Positions 1 through 10,647 of a stretch of 64,000 nt of DNA are shown piece by piece (within the stretch, counting starts at the first letter, position 1; each line of letters starts with the position of its first letter). The stretch spans positions 147,086,199 through 147,150,198 of the forward strand of contig OX235279.1 of the NCBI GenBank assembly GCA_944472155.2, given 5' to 3'. Under the pieces are notes generated by a model. It searched no databases. It saw only the letters and a list, made by a program, of their open reading frames with translations, and had not been told where the DNA came from. The translations under genes were made by a program, and so were the position numbers. This stretch comes from Trichobilharzia szidati. Its lineage: Eukaryota; Platyhelminthes; Trematoda; Strigeidida; Schistosomatidae.

Positions 1-60
1 TGCGAAAACATAGAGAAAAGTGAAGAGAGATGCTTAGACAGTCTGCTAAGATACACCTAA
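1..60 (+). CDS. partial terminal exon of unidentified host gene (duplicate of 28,912-28,971)
   Basis: The window opens in frame on codons reading CENIEKSEERCLDSLLRYT and a TAA stop at 58-60. The same 60 bases recur at 28,912-28,971, where the frame extends upstream into a plausible terminal exon. The rest of this exon copy, if present, lies left of the window. Product unknown; the coding call depends on the exon model at 28,850-28,971. Confidence 0.35.
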   Translation, partial: CENIEKSEERCLDSLLRYT

Positions 61-1998
61 ACGTTTATGCATGAGTAGAATTAGTTACTCTACGTGATGT
101 CAATCAAAACTAATAGGTCGATGTAAAGCTGTTTATACCGAGAAGGTACACTGATTTTCTACCTGATTATATTTCAGCATACTTGATTCTTCTACATTTA
201 TCGTTTCGCTTCCTCCTACGGAATTAATTACATTAATTGCAACTTCAAGTTATCGTATGATACCTTACTTACTTATTAGATGTCGCAGTAATATTACCTT
301 CCAAATACAAACGATTGATGCAAGATCATATATCTTTTCTAGATGTTGGCTTCATAGATAGATACTCACTATATGAATATTGTTGCGTGTTTTGAATTAG
401 CAAACTAGAAAAGCTTTAATCTAATATCATCGAGAAGGAAAGTTTCCCTTCAGTGAATCTTATAAGTTTTCTAGACTGATCATCTACCTTAAAACTATAG
501 GCTTACACATTTATTTGTCTTCAAGACTTTAGAAGTTCTTGAGAATACTTTTTGTTCCAGTATGGACTGTGACAAGATTAGTTCAAACTGGTATGCACCG
601 GTCTGGAATTGGAGACAGTTTCACACGTGTGTATTTACTTCAGTGCTATAAATATGCGGAAATGCATCACTTTGTGACTGTCCACTGAGTAGTGTAATAG
701 GGAGAGAGAGAGAGAGAAAGATTAGAATATACTGCGTAGGTTTTCTAGAAGTCGAGGTAAATGATCAGCGTGACTGATGAGACTTTGCGGTGCTGTAATT
801 ATAGCCTTCGTTTTATTTGGAACTACGTCCCATTATTTCGACAGTTGTACCGTGTCACCCTTGTTATTTGTGTTCGGTAGAACAGCAATATACTTTGACG
901 CATCAATGATTCTTCATGTATTTTCGTTTATTGTTTCCATTGATAGGTTCAAGGGAAAGCGTGAAGCTGAATTCCCGATGCCATACTAGTGAGTGACAAA
1001 CCCAATGTATACACTAATTACCACACGTGATCTATTTAGGGGAAAGTGCACTTGTGATGTGTCTTACTTATACAATAGTGTATTTGATTTCAGAGAACAG
1101 CCTTAACAACAGCAAAAATCAAGTAAATATATCAGCGTCAGTTTGTCATCAGTCGACCCAGGTAATTTAGGTATACATTTGTCACGTGATCCACGACCCT
1201 GTCCACCTCCACGAATGATTTCCGCTTTCGATATGAAAATATGCAAGGGCGCTTAGAACTTGAATAACAGCCTTTGTCTTCATATTAAAAAAAAGAGGAG
1301 ATCCCATACTGAGTAAATGACTACCGCTGATATACCCTGGAGCACTGGAGGACTAAGGCAAAGTTCGGAATTTGGGAAGAGTACATTATCACAGCAAAAA
1401 GATTACAGCTCTGAGGTGCAAACACTGTAGTACTTATTTGTGACTTATTCATTTGTATCGAGTTCGTTCACAGAGTTTTATATAAGCGACTCATTGGATT
1501 CATACAACCATTGTCTAAAATCACACGAAATGTACCCATTTATCTTATAAGGAAAAACACAGTTTTTGTTCAACGAAGAAATCTTTCTTTTTGATGACTT
1601 CATTTTCAATCTGTACAGTCGTATTTCTATTACGGTATATACATATGATGATAAGAATAAAGACAATTAACCTGTTATTTAAGGGATTTAGAGTTGAAGT
1701 GGATGAATTGGAAGATTTTCAGAGATTATCAAATAAGTGAATTGGTATTCAGATATCAAAAGTAGGCAAAGGCAAAATGTCAACAACAAAAAAATTGAAT
1801 CAAAAGTGTGATGATTATGATGACAATAAAGACGGCGAAGATGAAGTGAAGTGGAATGAATTCAAGTGGTAAAAGAGAATAAATGAAATGAAAAGAACAC
1901 TACTACGATGAAGGTAAAGAAAGGGGCTGAACAAAATGATTCTGAATACATAGTTTAGGTTTCTGTTTATGTAAAGTTAGAGCTTCAGCTGTACATAA
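61..1998. other. no gene recognised
   Basis: Noncoding-looking AT-rich sequence shared with 28,972-30,903. It contains a (GA)n run at 701-718. A 70-codon frame at 777-989 begins with a hydrophobic stretch but lacks support beyond the duplication itself. Confidence 0.6.
701..718. repeat. (GA)n microsatellite
   Basis: A short GA run that is 6 bp longer here than in copy B (about 29,612-29,622). It is the first length difference between the two duplicates. Confidence 0.9.
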
Positions 1999-2197
1999 GT
2001 GTCGGTGGCACAGTGGTTAGGACTCTCGCCGACCATGCACATGCTCCGGGGTTCGATCCCCTGCCGGCGCACACCCGATATCTATGGTCGGCCTGAATTT
2101 GGGCTACCGATATCCATGCTGAAAATTCCATACTTGTACTAAAAATACGGTGTGGAATCAAGCTGTAAATCAAAATAAAAAATAAATAAATAAAAAA
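1999..2197 (+). mobile_element. tRNA-derived SINE
   Basis: The first 75 bases look like a tRNA head. There is an A-box-like TGGCACAGTGG, a B-box GGTTCGATCCC, and ends GTGTCGG/CCGGCGC that can pair as an acceptor stem with two G-U pairs. An unrelated body ending TGTGGAATCAAGCTGTAA and an A-rich tail of TAAA repeats follow. Such elements are transcribed by RNA polymerase III from the internal A and B boxes and depend on a LINE for mobility. It lies next to the end of the decayed PLE endonuclease. The copy B orthologue is at 30,904-31,101, and a third, reversed copy is at 41,210-41,411. Confidence 0.85.
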
Positions 2198-2204
2198 CGT
2201 CAAC

Positions 2205-3620
2205 TTTTAGAGTGACTGGATTTGGCTGTGTAGATAACCTTAAAGAATAAATCTCGTGGGTGTGAATCACCTGATGACAGAAGGTGTTCCACAAGTGGGA
2301 AACTGCATCATCTTATGCTAGCCTTTCACCAAGCGAAATGGATTGTTCAGCTAGGCGTTTGCGAGGAACAAGATTACAACATCCAATATAGTCAGCTCCA
2401 CAGGAGCATGTGAAAGAGCAGACGAACATACAGGTGGCGGTAGTTTAGGATTCACTTCTACTGGAGATTACTAAGTGTGTGTAGGTCAACAGCATGGAAG
2501 GAACCTTTGATAGACGACTTTTAATCACTTCAGCAATAGTGTCATCATTGAATGCCAAACTCATGAATACAATTTTCTTTGACATTGTGATTTGACAAGG
2601 AGTGGTTTCTTTCTTCATGTTTCTTTCTCCAATAGACCTTCTTGGATATCCATTACTTAACAGTGTTGTGCGAATGTTTTCCAGTTCTTTATCGACCGTA
2701 TCTAGGGAGCGAATCTCCCGAATTCTAGAGCTTAGAGAATGAATAAGATGTCTCTTTCTACCTAGAGGTATCCAAGTGTTGTCATTAGTGTAGTTTCCTG
2801 TGAAGGTCATACTGTCAACAGATCGACTTTTTGCAATATGCCATTCTCTTCTTCTAGCGTAACATCTAAGAAGTGAAATGTGGAATTCGACTTTTCTTCT
2901 AATGTGAGAAGTATAGGCTTTCAAGTATTGGTTTTGTAGGGATTTTGTTTGATTGGTTTGAGGATTTCATCATGAGCTGACATCAGTTTTCAGAAAGAAG
3001 TATAGACGGCTGACAACGATTAAATTTTCTGGAGAGTTTAGCATCTGAACCGTTGTCATGACAAATAGTAAGTGTCGTCCATATGTCTCGTATACATATG
3101 CAGACTCGAGATAATTTCTTTCTATGGATAAGATCCCATTGATTATGCTGAAGATGATGTGACTTACACAGTTAGACGTCCATAAAATTGGTGTTTTGGT
3201 TTTCTGGGATTCTTCCAAGTAATTCTGATATCGAAGGCAACCTCTGGGAGAGGTCCGAAAGGAGATCAAACTGTGACTCACTCCCTATGCTTGCAGATGA
3301 CGTTATTAAATCTAAAATGCAGATTAAAGTGCACTTCAGTAATAGTTGTTTCAGATAATTAGTTGGCATTCTGGTATTTATGTTTTTCGAGTCAATGTAA
3401 CCATATCGATAACAAATAGTTCCTACTAGTGGTACATTTATAAATAGAGAAGAAACATCTAGTGAAATCATATGCTTACCGATCTCATTAATTCCATCAA
3501 TATGACTGGCGAAGTCAAGTCTCCGGGACACTGCTTTTCCACAGATTTCTTCTCTTTCGTTAGAGATACAGTTTTCATTTGAAAGTGATCTGGCATTTGA
3601 CTTGAATTGACTTCAAGGTA
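2205..3620 (-). pseudogene. Penelope-like element, decayed RT and GIY-YIG endonuclease
   Basis: Read on the minus strand from about 3,620 down, fragments of a PLE protein appear in order. At 3,531-3,172 is the RT block SLDVSSLFINVPL. Near 3,070 a palm remnant shows ICHDNGSD in another frame. At 2,924-2,445 is the RT thumb/connector with WIPLGRKRHLIHSLSSRIR. Near 2,400 the endonuclease start CSFTCSCGADYIG is visible. The parts lie in different frames with stops, so no functional protein is made. Sequence at about 2,926-2,980 matches the left arm of the hammerhead-like SINE and may be an insertion. PLE proteins normally combine a telomerase-like RT with a C-terminal GIY-YIG nuclease. Confidence 0.85.
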
Positions 3621-3623
3621 TCC

Positions 3624-4031
3624 TTAGGCAACTTGTCGTAGTTGAGAATGTACTTGTGTCGAAAGCATTTCAATTGAAGAGTAGCTGTTGTATGAATTTG
3701 ATGCCTAGTCTCGAGTAAGTAAGAAATGCTTTAGGTGTGTTTTACTTAGTTCAAACTGTCATTTTCAATTTATTTGCTCTTTAATGGTTTGAAAGCTGAT
3801 TTGTAAAGTAACTGGTGGGTTCCCTTTAGAAAACTCGACATAATGTGACTATTTGGTCGATAAATAACAGCTTAAAGAATGCAAAATGTTTGACACGTTG
3901 CACTAAACAAAATACACCTAAAGCATTTCTTACATACTCCAGACTAAACGTCGAATTCATACAAAAGCTACTATCCAATCGAAGTGCTTTCGACACCAGT
4001 ATGATCTGAACTGCGACAAGTCGTCTAAGAT
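3624..4031. repeat. imperfect inverted repeat at the edge of the chimeric unit
   Basis: The sequence at about 3,624-3,757 is the reverse complement, at roughly 80-85 % identity, of about 3,890-4,031, with a spacer of about 135 bp. Both arms can be read as KCFRH(Q/K)Y..LN.DK in opposite directions, so they look like two copies of one coding sequence placed head to head. The right arm is the left border of the tandem unit. Confidence 0.7.
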
Positions 4032-4641
4032 TTTCAAGTCAAAACAAATACCAGATCAGTTTCGAATGAAAAATGTGTCATGGCATATCTTAAATTTGGT
4101 TAAGATGAAGGGAATCTCCTTCGTTCTCTTTCTCTTCAAATGTCCAACGTCAAGCATAATTAGAAACACCATCAATTTTATTTTCGTAAACATTCAGCTG
4201 TTGCAGAGAGTCGGTTTCACCACTCTTGGCAAGCCTCATCACACTTCTCAGTAAGTGAGGTGGATTTCCGCTCCACTTTCTCCACGGATCTAATTCACTC
4301 CTAAAAAGTCCATATAATACTGAATTGTTTAGCAACGAAACATAACAAATACCATCTCAACAGTCTCTTGGAAAGCCCTTATTTCCTCGAACTGTTTTCT
4401 TGTGTTACAAAATGTTATCCACGGAAACCTAAAGAATTGACAAGCATGATATAAATAAAAATAAGATGATTTGTCACACACCCCGACCGCTCCAACGGCG
4501 ATCATAGCTCCATTTAGCCAGAGTAAACATAAATCACTTAGACTGTAGGGGTATGTAGACACTAGCAGTTGTATCACTAAGGCAACCGCTGTTTAGAAAG
4601 TTTTCCACCGTATTTATTACTCAACACACCACAGAGCGACT

Positions 4642-5700
4642 TTGAGTAAAACCAAGCGTTCTACCACTTTAATAATATTTGGTCAGTCCGATGAAGGACT
4701 GTTCAGAGAACTCTTTTTATATAAACTGCCACAGTCAGTACAGACTGTGCCGGTGACACTTCAGGGTGTTATCATAGACGACTTAGCTGTCTCCGCAGAT
4801 AAAATTCTAGAGATAACTAGACGGCTAGTTACCGAAATATACTCAGTTACCGAGCAGACTTCGAGTAAGGATACTGCAATGATAGATTTATGCAACTCTT
4901 TCGAGCAGATGCTTAGGTCAAACATGCCTAGTAATTCCTCCTACTGTCGTCCTAAATCCCCTCAACGATAAAACGCACGTGGTCGCTCTAAGTTCAAGCC
5001 ACGTTCACTGAAAAACCCTGACTGGTGCTAGTGTGGTGAGAGCTGTCTACTAGCCAAATTGGTAGACAGTAATTTACATCAATATTTACGTTCCCAAGAT
5101 TTGTCGTGAGAAAATGTGAACAAAGATTGATTCAAAACCTACCACAGCAGACTTTGCGTAGGCGGATGCAGTTAACATATAGAGGATTTGACATTCAAGA
5201 AACAGTCACAAATAGATGAAGGATTAATTTTAAGTGAGAAACAACCAATCGGAAGACTGTGTTTGTTTGCTTAAATATCCACAGTAATGTACATGAAGAT
5301 ATATAAATATGCGTTGATTTCCTTAATAAATGATCTGTTGCCTGACTCTTGCCTTCTGTCGTTACACTGGTATCACAACACCTACGGCCAGGAAGCGAAG
5401 TGTTGCCGAAAACCTTGTAACTTCGGCAATATCTCAGAGTCTGTGGGAAACTATCCTGCCGGCACACGTTAGCGGCAACCGTCGCCGGTGGCACTAGCCG
5501 CTTACTTTACATCCATGACGTGATAAGCCAGACTCGGTACTTAGTCGACACAGGCGCCGAAGTCAGCGTCCTTCCTGCTACATCAGTAGATTGACAGAAG
5601 GAACCTACCTTCAACTTACAGGCTGCAAATGGAAAACCAATTGCAACTTTCGGTAGGAAATACGTCTATCTTATGATGCGGGATGCAATGCGAACAAGTT
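4642..5700 (+). pseudogene. Gypsy gag and protease fragment (CsRn1/Boudicca-like), split by solo LTR
   Basis: A 109-codon open frame at 4,642-4,971 carries a gag segment with LYKLPQSVQTVPVTLQ and LAVSADKILEITRRLVTEIY. It ends in a stop just before a basic, serine-rich stretch and the knuckle-like motif DWCWYHNTYG, whose copy here is interrupted by the solo LTR. After the LTR, in another frame, come RLLYIHDVISQTRYLVDTGAEVSVLP (in part), the aspartic protease active-site DTGA motif, and NLQAANGKPIATFG. The fragment then stops and is joined to an inverted integrase tail, so reverse transcriptase is missing. Family placement is from motif memory. Confidence 0.8.
5032..5366. mobile_element. solo LTR of an LTR retrotransposon (335 bp)
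   Basis: Starts TGTGGTGAGAGC and ends CGTTACA, flanked by CTAG (5,028-5,031) and CTGG (5,367-5,370), a 4-bp target duplication with one change. All three B units show the uninterrupted site GGTGCTGGTATC, so this is an insertion followed by LTR-LTR recombination. A diverged relative is at 58,525-58,827. It contains a TATAAATATG and an AATAAA-like signal, as expected of an LTR. Confidence 0.85.
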
Positions 5701-5937
5701 TACAGGCGTGAAATAATGTACCACAGTGCGATAGATTGATTTTAAAAGAATTGGATGGGTGTCGTTAATTTTATTATGTGAGATAAATATGAAGGTGTTC
5801 TCGGAATCTCATGGTTCGTCTAGAACACGTTTTCGTTTGAGTCTCGATAGAAGGTTTGGTTGCTTTTGTTGTGCTAGTGATTTCTTTGACAACTAACGCC
5901 TATTCGGTTACCTGTGCATTATTCGGAACGCTCAGTT

Positions 5938-6470
5938 CTAGGTTAATGGGATCTCACTCTGAATAGGTTGGTTTCAGACAGTCGATACTAACAGAGTCTT
6001 GTGAGCCCTTTTCGTCCAGGACAAAGAATTTAGTCATACACTTAATGACTTTATGTGGTTCATCCTTTAGGTGTTTGAGATGGCGACATACAGATTGACG
6101 ACGAACAGATATATTTAAAGACGTTTCCAGACACCTGTGAACAAGTGGTCTATAGACTCTATTCTGTGTCAAGCTGGTCTAACTGAACGCATTGCGTTTG
6201 TAATCTAACTGACATACGAGGCATGATCTGCAGCTAGAAGGCGAAAGAAATTCGCCTGGTATTCTTAGTGTTGTACCGTGTAATAAGAGCTCAGCAGCAG
6301 TACAACCAGCATCAGTTTTCAAGGCATTTCATATGCCTATGAGAACTAACAGTGGTGATTCAGTCCAATGTACAGTGTCCGTGGCTGATAATCCAGCCTT
6401 CAAGTGTCAGTGTAAAAGTTCTACCGTACGATTTGCTTGAGGGTGGTAGACTGTTATTCTAAAGCGCGTG
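5938..6470 (-). pseudogene. Gypsy integrase C-terminal tail, antisense
   Basis: On the minus strand the 72-codon frame at 6,172-5,954 shows HKVIKCMTKFFVLDEKG and SVSIDCLKPTYSE, the usual end of Gypsy polyproteins of the CsRn1-like group. Upstream remnants reach to about 6,470 with frame changes. It points towards the gag-protease fragment, so the two ends of one element have been brought tail to tail. No integrase catalytic core is present. The block at about 6,060-6,290 differs far more from copy B than its surroundings do. Confidence 0.75.
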
Positions 6471-6499
6471 CAACCTAGAATTTTAGTCGAAGCCAAGAG

Positions 6500-7262
6500 T
6501 AATTATTATCTGTTATTTTTCCCCTGGGGTACGAGTAGAACATAAGGATTCAACAACACATATCCGCTTTCTTCTATTTTCTACCATCCTCTCCAGCCGG
6601 GTCGACGATTGATCATAATCTCTCATCTCCTCGCCACACGATCTCTTCCATGTCACCTTAGACGACTCACTCGTCGCTTGCCATTTGAATTCTACTCGAC
6701 GGCCTGTCGCGCTACATCATGCAATGGTTTTTTTCAATGTATGCCCGATCCACCTCCTTCTACTCCCACATATTTGTTGAGCGATTGGTTCTTGGTTGGT
6801 TTGCTCCCAGACAGAGTTTCTAGTTACTTATTCTTTATGGCCAGCTGGCCATTTGATCTTCAGTATGGAGCTGGTCAAGGCAGCTGTTGATAAAAGTCTG
6901 CGGTTGGATGTTGGAAGTCCTTTTCGTGACATGCAGTGCAAGTTTCTGACTCGTATAGAAGAACTGATGGACTTGACATTGGTGTTGAAAATCCTAATCT
7001 TGTTCTCTATGCTGAGTGACAGCAGAATATCTCCAAACTGGATTCAGATAGATGAAGGCGTATTTTGCCTTTCCGATTCTGCCTGGCTTTGGCATCTACC
7101 TGTGGTTGGAACGATGCTTACCAGATAAGTGAAGGCAGGAAGTACCCTCCGTTAAATCTCTCCCGTTGATGGTGATTGTTGCTGGTTGTTGTTGTTGCCG
7201 TTCGTTGGTTGTCTTCATCACCTCCGTCTTCTCTATGTTCGCCTAGAGTCCCGTCTTCGCTG
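6500..7262 (-). pseudogene. RTE-like retrotransposon 3' part, antisense
   Basis: On the minus strand this matches, in decayed form, the end of the RTE element at 62,400-63,110. There is a GEHREDGGDED-like start at about 7,245, a connector with KAKYAFIYLNPVWRYS, TFINSCLDQL and a terminal basic region. It ends in a TTATT-rich 3' tail near 6,505. Many stops and frame changes mean it is inactive. The copy B equivalent is 38,640-39,375, where 27 bases near the 5' end are missing. Confidence 0.75.
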
Positions 7263-8296
7263 TTAGTATAAATAAATGGAAATATATATGACATACTTTC
7301 AAATAGACTGACAGATAATAATTCTTCGTACAAAAATGGTTCAAACTGCATAAATATGCAGGATAGTTAGTACTGAAATATTTAAATAACCGAAGCTTAT
7401 TTATACGTAATTAAATGAAAACTTCGAGGGTGCTAATGATAAGAAAGTAGTTAGAATACGTGTGTGCTGAATAGATATATTAATTAAAGTAAACTGTTAC
7501 GTAAATAAGCAACTAAGTAGGCGGGGAGGCTTAACAACAAATGCAGCTGACTTAGTGAAAACGAACAGTGAAATAAAGATCGCAATGCAAAGAAAATAGA
7601 TCCAGTGACTAGGATATTGCATATCAAGTTTCTTAACAAAGTATGACGTGTTGTCAGAAACCTGCTTAAAGCACCGGGTCACCAAATTTCTCACTGTTCA
7701 TGACAAATCAAATTTACTCCACTTCGTATTTGTTTTAATCACCTAATTAGGTCCTTCAATTGTGGTCTGTTGGAAAAACTAGTGATTGATATGGGTGGCT
7801 GGGAACCACTCACATTGACTAGTAGAACCTGCAATTACCAAGTGGTATGAATTTAGTCAGCTCCCTTTCACCGCCAAATAGCCTGATACGGGTTTGTTCT
7901 TCTGCTTGCATCTGATGCTCCACACTGGCCCCACAGCACATAACTTAGTCCCACGTTTTCTCAGAATGTCGTTTGTCTGTAAGCTCTCCTAATTTGATAT
8001 ACTCCCGTGGAATATCATGGTCCTAGCGATTATTCATGGGACATCGCATACAGTAAAAATTCCCACAATGATGGACAAACATTCAACATGACCCCCAATA
8101 TCTGTCTGTACTTCTACACAGAGACGACTTATACACCAAACTTTGATGCTAACACTCATAGTAAACGAATTACCTACATGCAGCAACACAGGGAGCTAGA
8201 TGCAGAGACAAACTTTGTTTCGGAGCAAAGTATCTAATATTTAACAAGATGAGATAGACAAGTCTATGTTGATGACAGGAGTTGGATTTTCAATTA
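7263..8296. other. no gene recognised
   Basis: AT-rich sequence shared with copy B. Short frames on either strand have no recognisable motif. Confidence 0.6.
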
Positions 8297-8475
8297 TTGG
8301 TTTGTAGGGATTTGATTGATTGGTTACATGATTTCATCATGAGCTGACACCGGTGGGTGTGCACTGTGACGAATCCCAAACTAGGACGAACACAGCCGTC
8401 CAATAATCCCAGGTTTCCCAATGGTTCTCTAACCGATATCAGCTTATGATGAAATCCTGTAACCAATCAGATTTT
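8297..8475 (+). mobile_element. hammerhead-like short element with inverted arms
   Basis: About 30-bp inverted arms (8,319-8,350 and 8,446-8,474, GATTGGTTAC...GATTTCATCATGAGCT) enclose a segment resembling the schistosome SINE hammerhead. It has GTGCACTGTGACGA, then ATCC-CAAACTA-GGAC (helix II with loop), CGAA and CCGTCC. The catalytic core appears degenerate: the CUGANGA box is not exact and GAAA reads GAAC. A self-cleaving role is therefore unlikely for this copy. Copy B equivalent: 40,410-40,588. A related fragment is at 59,515-59,665. Confidence 0.6.
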
Positions 8476-8860
8476 CAAATGAGGATAGAAGTCCTCAAGC
8501 GTCTTCCAATATGTTCCTGGTAAGTATCTGTACTTGTCTAATGCCTTCTTGGACTAATCAGTCGGTATTTATCATTAAAATGATATCGCAGTAGATAGAA
8601 GAATAAAACAGTGTCACTGCATAACACTAGATATATCGAAATGGATACCGAAATAGCATACAAGATCATTTATAAGAGCTGACAGGGATACATACTGAGA
8701 TATGCTGAGATGGTATACATCCGGTAAGTTAAGTCCCCCTTCCGCATGCACAAAAACATTTATTGTTACCTTGAATCGACCTTGGTAATCGTTATCTAAA
8801 TATTACCGGGGGCAATGTTGCACAAGCCGGCATCATCATAAAAGGCACTAAGAACACAAT

Positions 8861-8905
8861 ATTAAGCGAAGAGACTTTTCAGCCAATTTACATTCAAGTT
8901 GTACA
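8861..8905 (-). ncRNA. hammerhead-like motif in PLE 3' region (copy A)
   Basis: On the minus strand the order is GTACAACTTGAATG, AAATTGGCT, GAAA, AGTCTCTTC. This parallels the motifs at 45,331-45,370 and 56,067-56,110, which also lie about 500 bp beyond a PLE stop codon. Helix I is poor here and the core differs from CUGANGA, so cleavage by this copy is doubtful. Confidence 0.4.
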
Positions 8906-9121
8906 ATATATATGGTGTTTAAGAAATTATATCCCGTGAGGGAATTAGATCAAAGCCTTGAATACATGAAATAATAATAGCATGAAATGCAATTAAAATA
9001 TTCATGATTATAATCGTAGTTAAATGTCAAGTGACAAAACAATTAATGTCACATGTAGAATAATTCATAAGGTGTATAGATGACGGAAAGGGCTGCATAG
9101 TTATAGGATTAGTAGGCTAAT

Positions 9122-9470
9122 GGTTATAACTGTAGGGAATTAAATGAGGACGTTGTCGCCTTGTTCTGTCTGCGCCTGACCAATATGCCTATCTGCTTGT
9201 GGTACCTTCCGATTCAGTGAACCACGCAAATATCAAAAGACAAAGACTGGGCTGTGACTGTATATTGTAGTACAACAACTACGACAAAGAAACACATTTA
9301 GGAAATGGTATTTATACATTTTTACAACAATACAGACAGCTAACAGCATTTGAAATAATTGATCGTAATAGTCAATAACAAAGTGCGTGGGAAATGATGA
9401 TATACCATTTATGCGAGATTAACAGCCGTTGAAATAATTGATCTATAACAAAGTGCGTGGGATCCTATCA
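9122..9470 (-). repeat. 3' LTR of the Gypsy element
   Basis: By eye identical to the 5' LTR over 349 bases except the outermost base at 9,122, which breaks the terminal CA to CC in element sense. This near identity marks a young insertion. Confidence 0.95.
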
Positions 9471-9481
9471 CCTCTCCCCGT
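9471..9481 (-). other. polypurine tract
   Basis: In element sense ACGGGGAGAGG abuts the 3' LTR at 9,470. This purine run would prime plus-strand DNA synthesis. Confidence 0.85.
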
Positions 9482-9508
9482 AAAAAGTGTAGGACTTGCT
9501 TTTCGGAT

Positions 9509-9807
9509 CTATTTGAAAAGGTTTCTGAGCTCTTCTTTGTCGAGTTGACCTTCGCGTGGTACTGGACAGAGTGTGTGATCTGTGTCCCGGGCTTCCGGCT
9601 GCGGAAGATTAAATGTATCCACTAATACTTCTAACGTGAGGTCTCGTCTCCCATTGTCGGGTCTATCTGATGCATCTCGTATATGATTCGTGTGTCTGAC
9701 ACATAACTGTCCTTCTACATTCACTTGTATAAAACCCTTCCTTTCTGCCCCACTATTTGTCCTCGAATCCATCTCGGAGGTGAATAGCGAAAATCTCGTA
9801 CATAAAC
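9509..9807 (-). pseudogene. Gypsy integrase C-terminus, frameshifted
   Basis: After the stop at 9,808 the same frame gives VRDFRYSPPRWIRGQ, the conserved basic C-terminal motif. The match then passes into the next frame, where VEGQLCVRHTNHIRD continues it. One small indel near 9,735 accounts for the shift. The protein ends at 9,509 with EELRNLFK, close to the polypurine tract. Confidence 0.85.
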
Positions 9808-10647
9808 TTACTGATACAATTTGAAAACTCGACGTTCAGCTCCGTGATGGTGATTGAATTGGTTTTCCATTTTTGTATTTCTGCAGCCCTGCTTTACTTG
9901 CCTAGGCTTAATTGAGTCGAGGGCAGTTCTGATCTTCCGGCCAAACATAATTTCCGCTGGGGATAACTGATTTGGGGCGGAAGGATTTGGCATCGTACGA
10001 TAATGCAGCAAGAATCTATCCAAAATTTCTTCTGTTGTTCCCTCCCCCTTCGCTTTTGCATAAGCACGCCTAAAGGTGTCGACGAAACGTTCATCCTGTC
10101 CATTCGATTGGGGATGATACGGGGGGCTACGAATATGCTGGATACCAAACAGTTTGCAGAAATCTGAGAACAGTGATGAGGTGAACTGCGATCCATTATC
10201 GGACACCAGAACATCAGGCATACCAAAACGACAGAATGGTTGACGTAGGTGGGACACTGTTGCAATTGATGTGGCAGAATGCATAGGAAATATCTCTGGC
10301 CATTTGGAAAACGCATCGAAACATATTAAGAAATGCATACTATTGAACGGTTCAGTGAAGTCAACATGAACACGGGACCATGGTTTGTCCGGTCGTGGCC
10401 ACGAACATAGTTCTGTCTTGCGTGGGCACTTTGATGCTTGAGCACATTCACTACATTTGCGAACGAGGTCTTCGATATGGTCATCGATGTTGGGCTAGTA
10501 AACATAACTGCGAGTGATCGCCTTCATTCTCCCAACACCAGGATGTGATGTATGAAGCTGACGAAGAACATGGTTACGAAGATTAGCTGGAACCACAACA
10601 CGATCAACAAACATTATGCATTCATTAACGATGGATAAGGATTAGCG
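9808..10647 (-). pseudogene. Gypsy integrase, zinc-binding and DDE core
   Basis: Positions 10,647-10,339 encode, with stops at about 10,644 and 10,499, an HHCC region (LHTSHPGVGRMK then VRKCSECAQA) and the first catalytic Asp in HVDF. The open 176-codon part at 10,338-9,808 holds D47 in VSDNGSQF and E83 in NGQDERFV, 35 residues apart as in D,D35E integrases. The frame stops at 9,810-9,808. Catalytic residues are conserved although the frame is broken, so the damage looks recent. Confidence 0.9.

Larger units (their letters stand above)
3967..6060. repeat. single copy of the 1.8-kb chimeric unit, with a solo LTR inside
   Basis: Homologous to each of the three units of the array at 32,871-38,205. 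Order in the unit: about 600 bp with no recognised product, a sense gag-protease fragment, then an antisense integrase tail. The extra length relative to the 1,787-bp units of copy B is the solo LTR at 5,032-5,366. Confidence 0.85.

Noticed and set aside
777..989. 70-codon frame with a signal-peptide-like start, also at 29,682-29,894
   Set aside because: Its conservation is explained by the segmental duplication alone; no motif, splice signal or homologue is recognised.
1999..2075. Functional tRNA gene
   Set aside because: The head folds roughly like a tRNA and has B-box homology, but it is followed by a SINE body and an A-rich tail and occurs in three copies with that body.
4329..4577. 82-codon antisense frame repeated in the tandem units
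   Set aside because: Repeated only because the unit is repeated; no motif, and not extended by neighbouring frames.
8297..8475. Active self-cleaving ribozyme
   Set aside because: The CUGANGA and GAAA core positions are altered in both duplicates, so only hammerhead-like ancestry is claimed.
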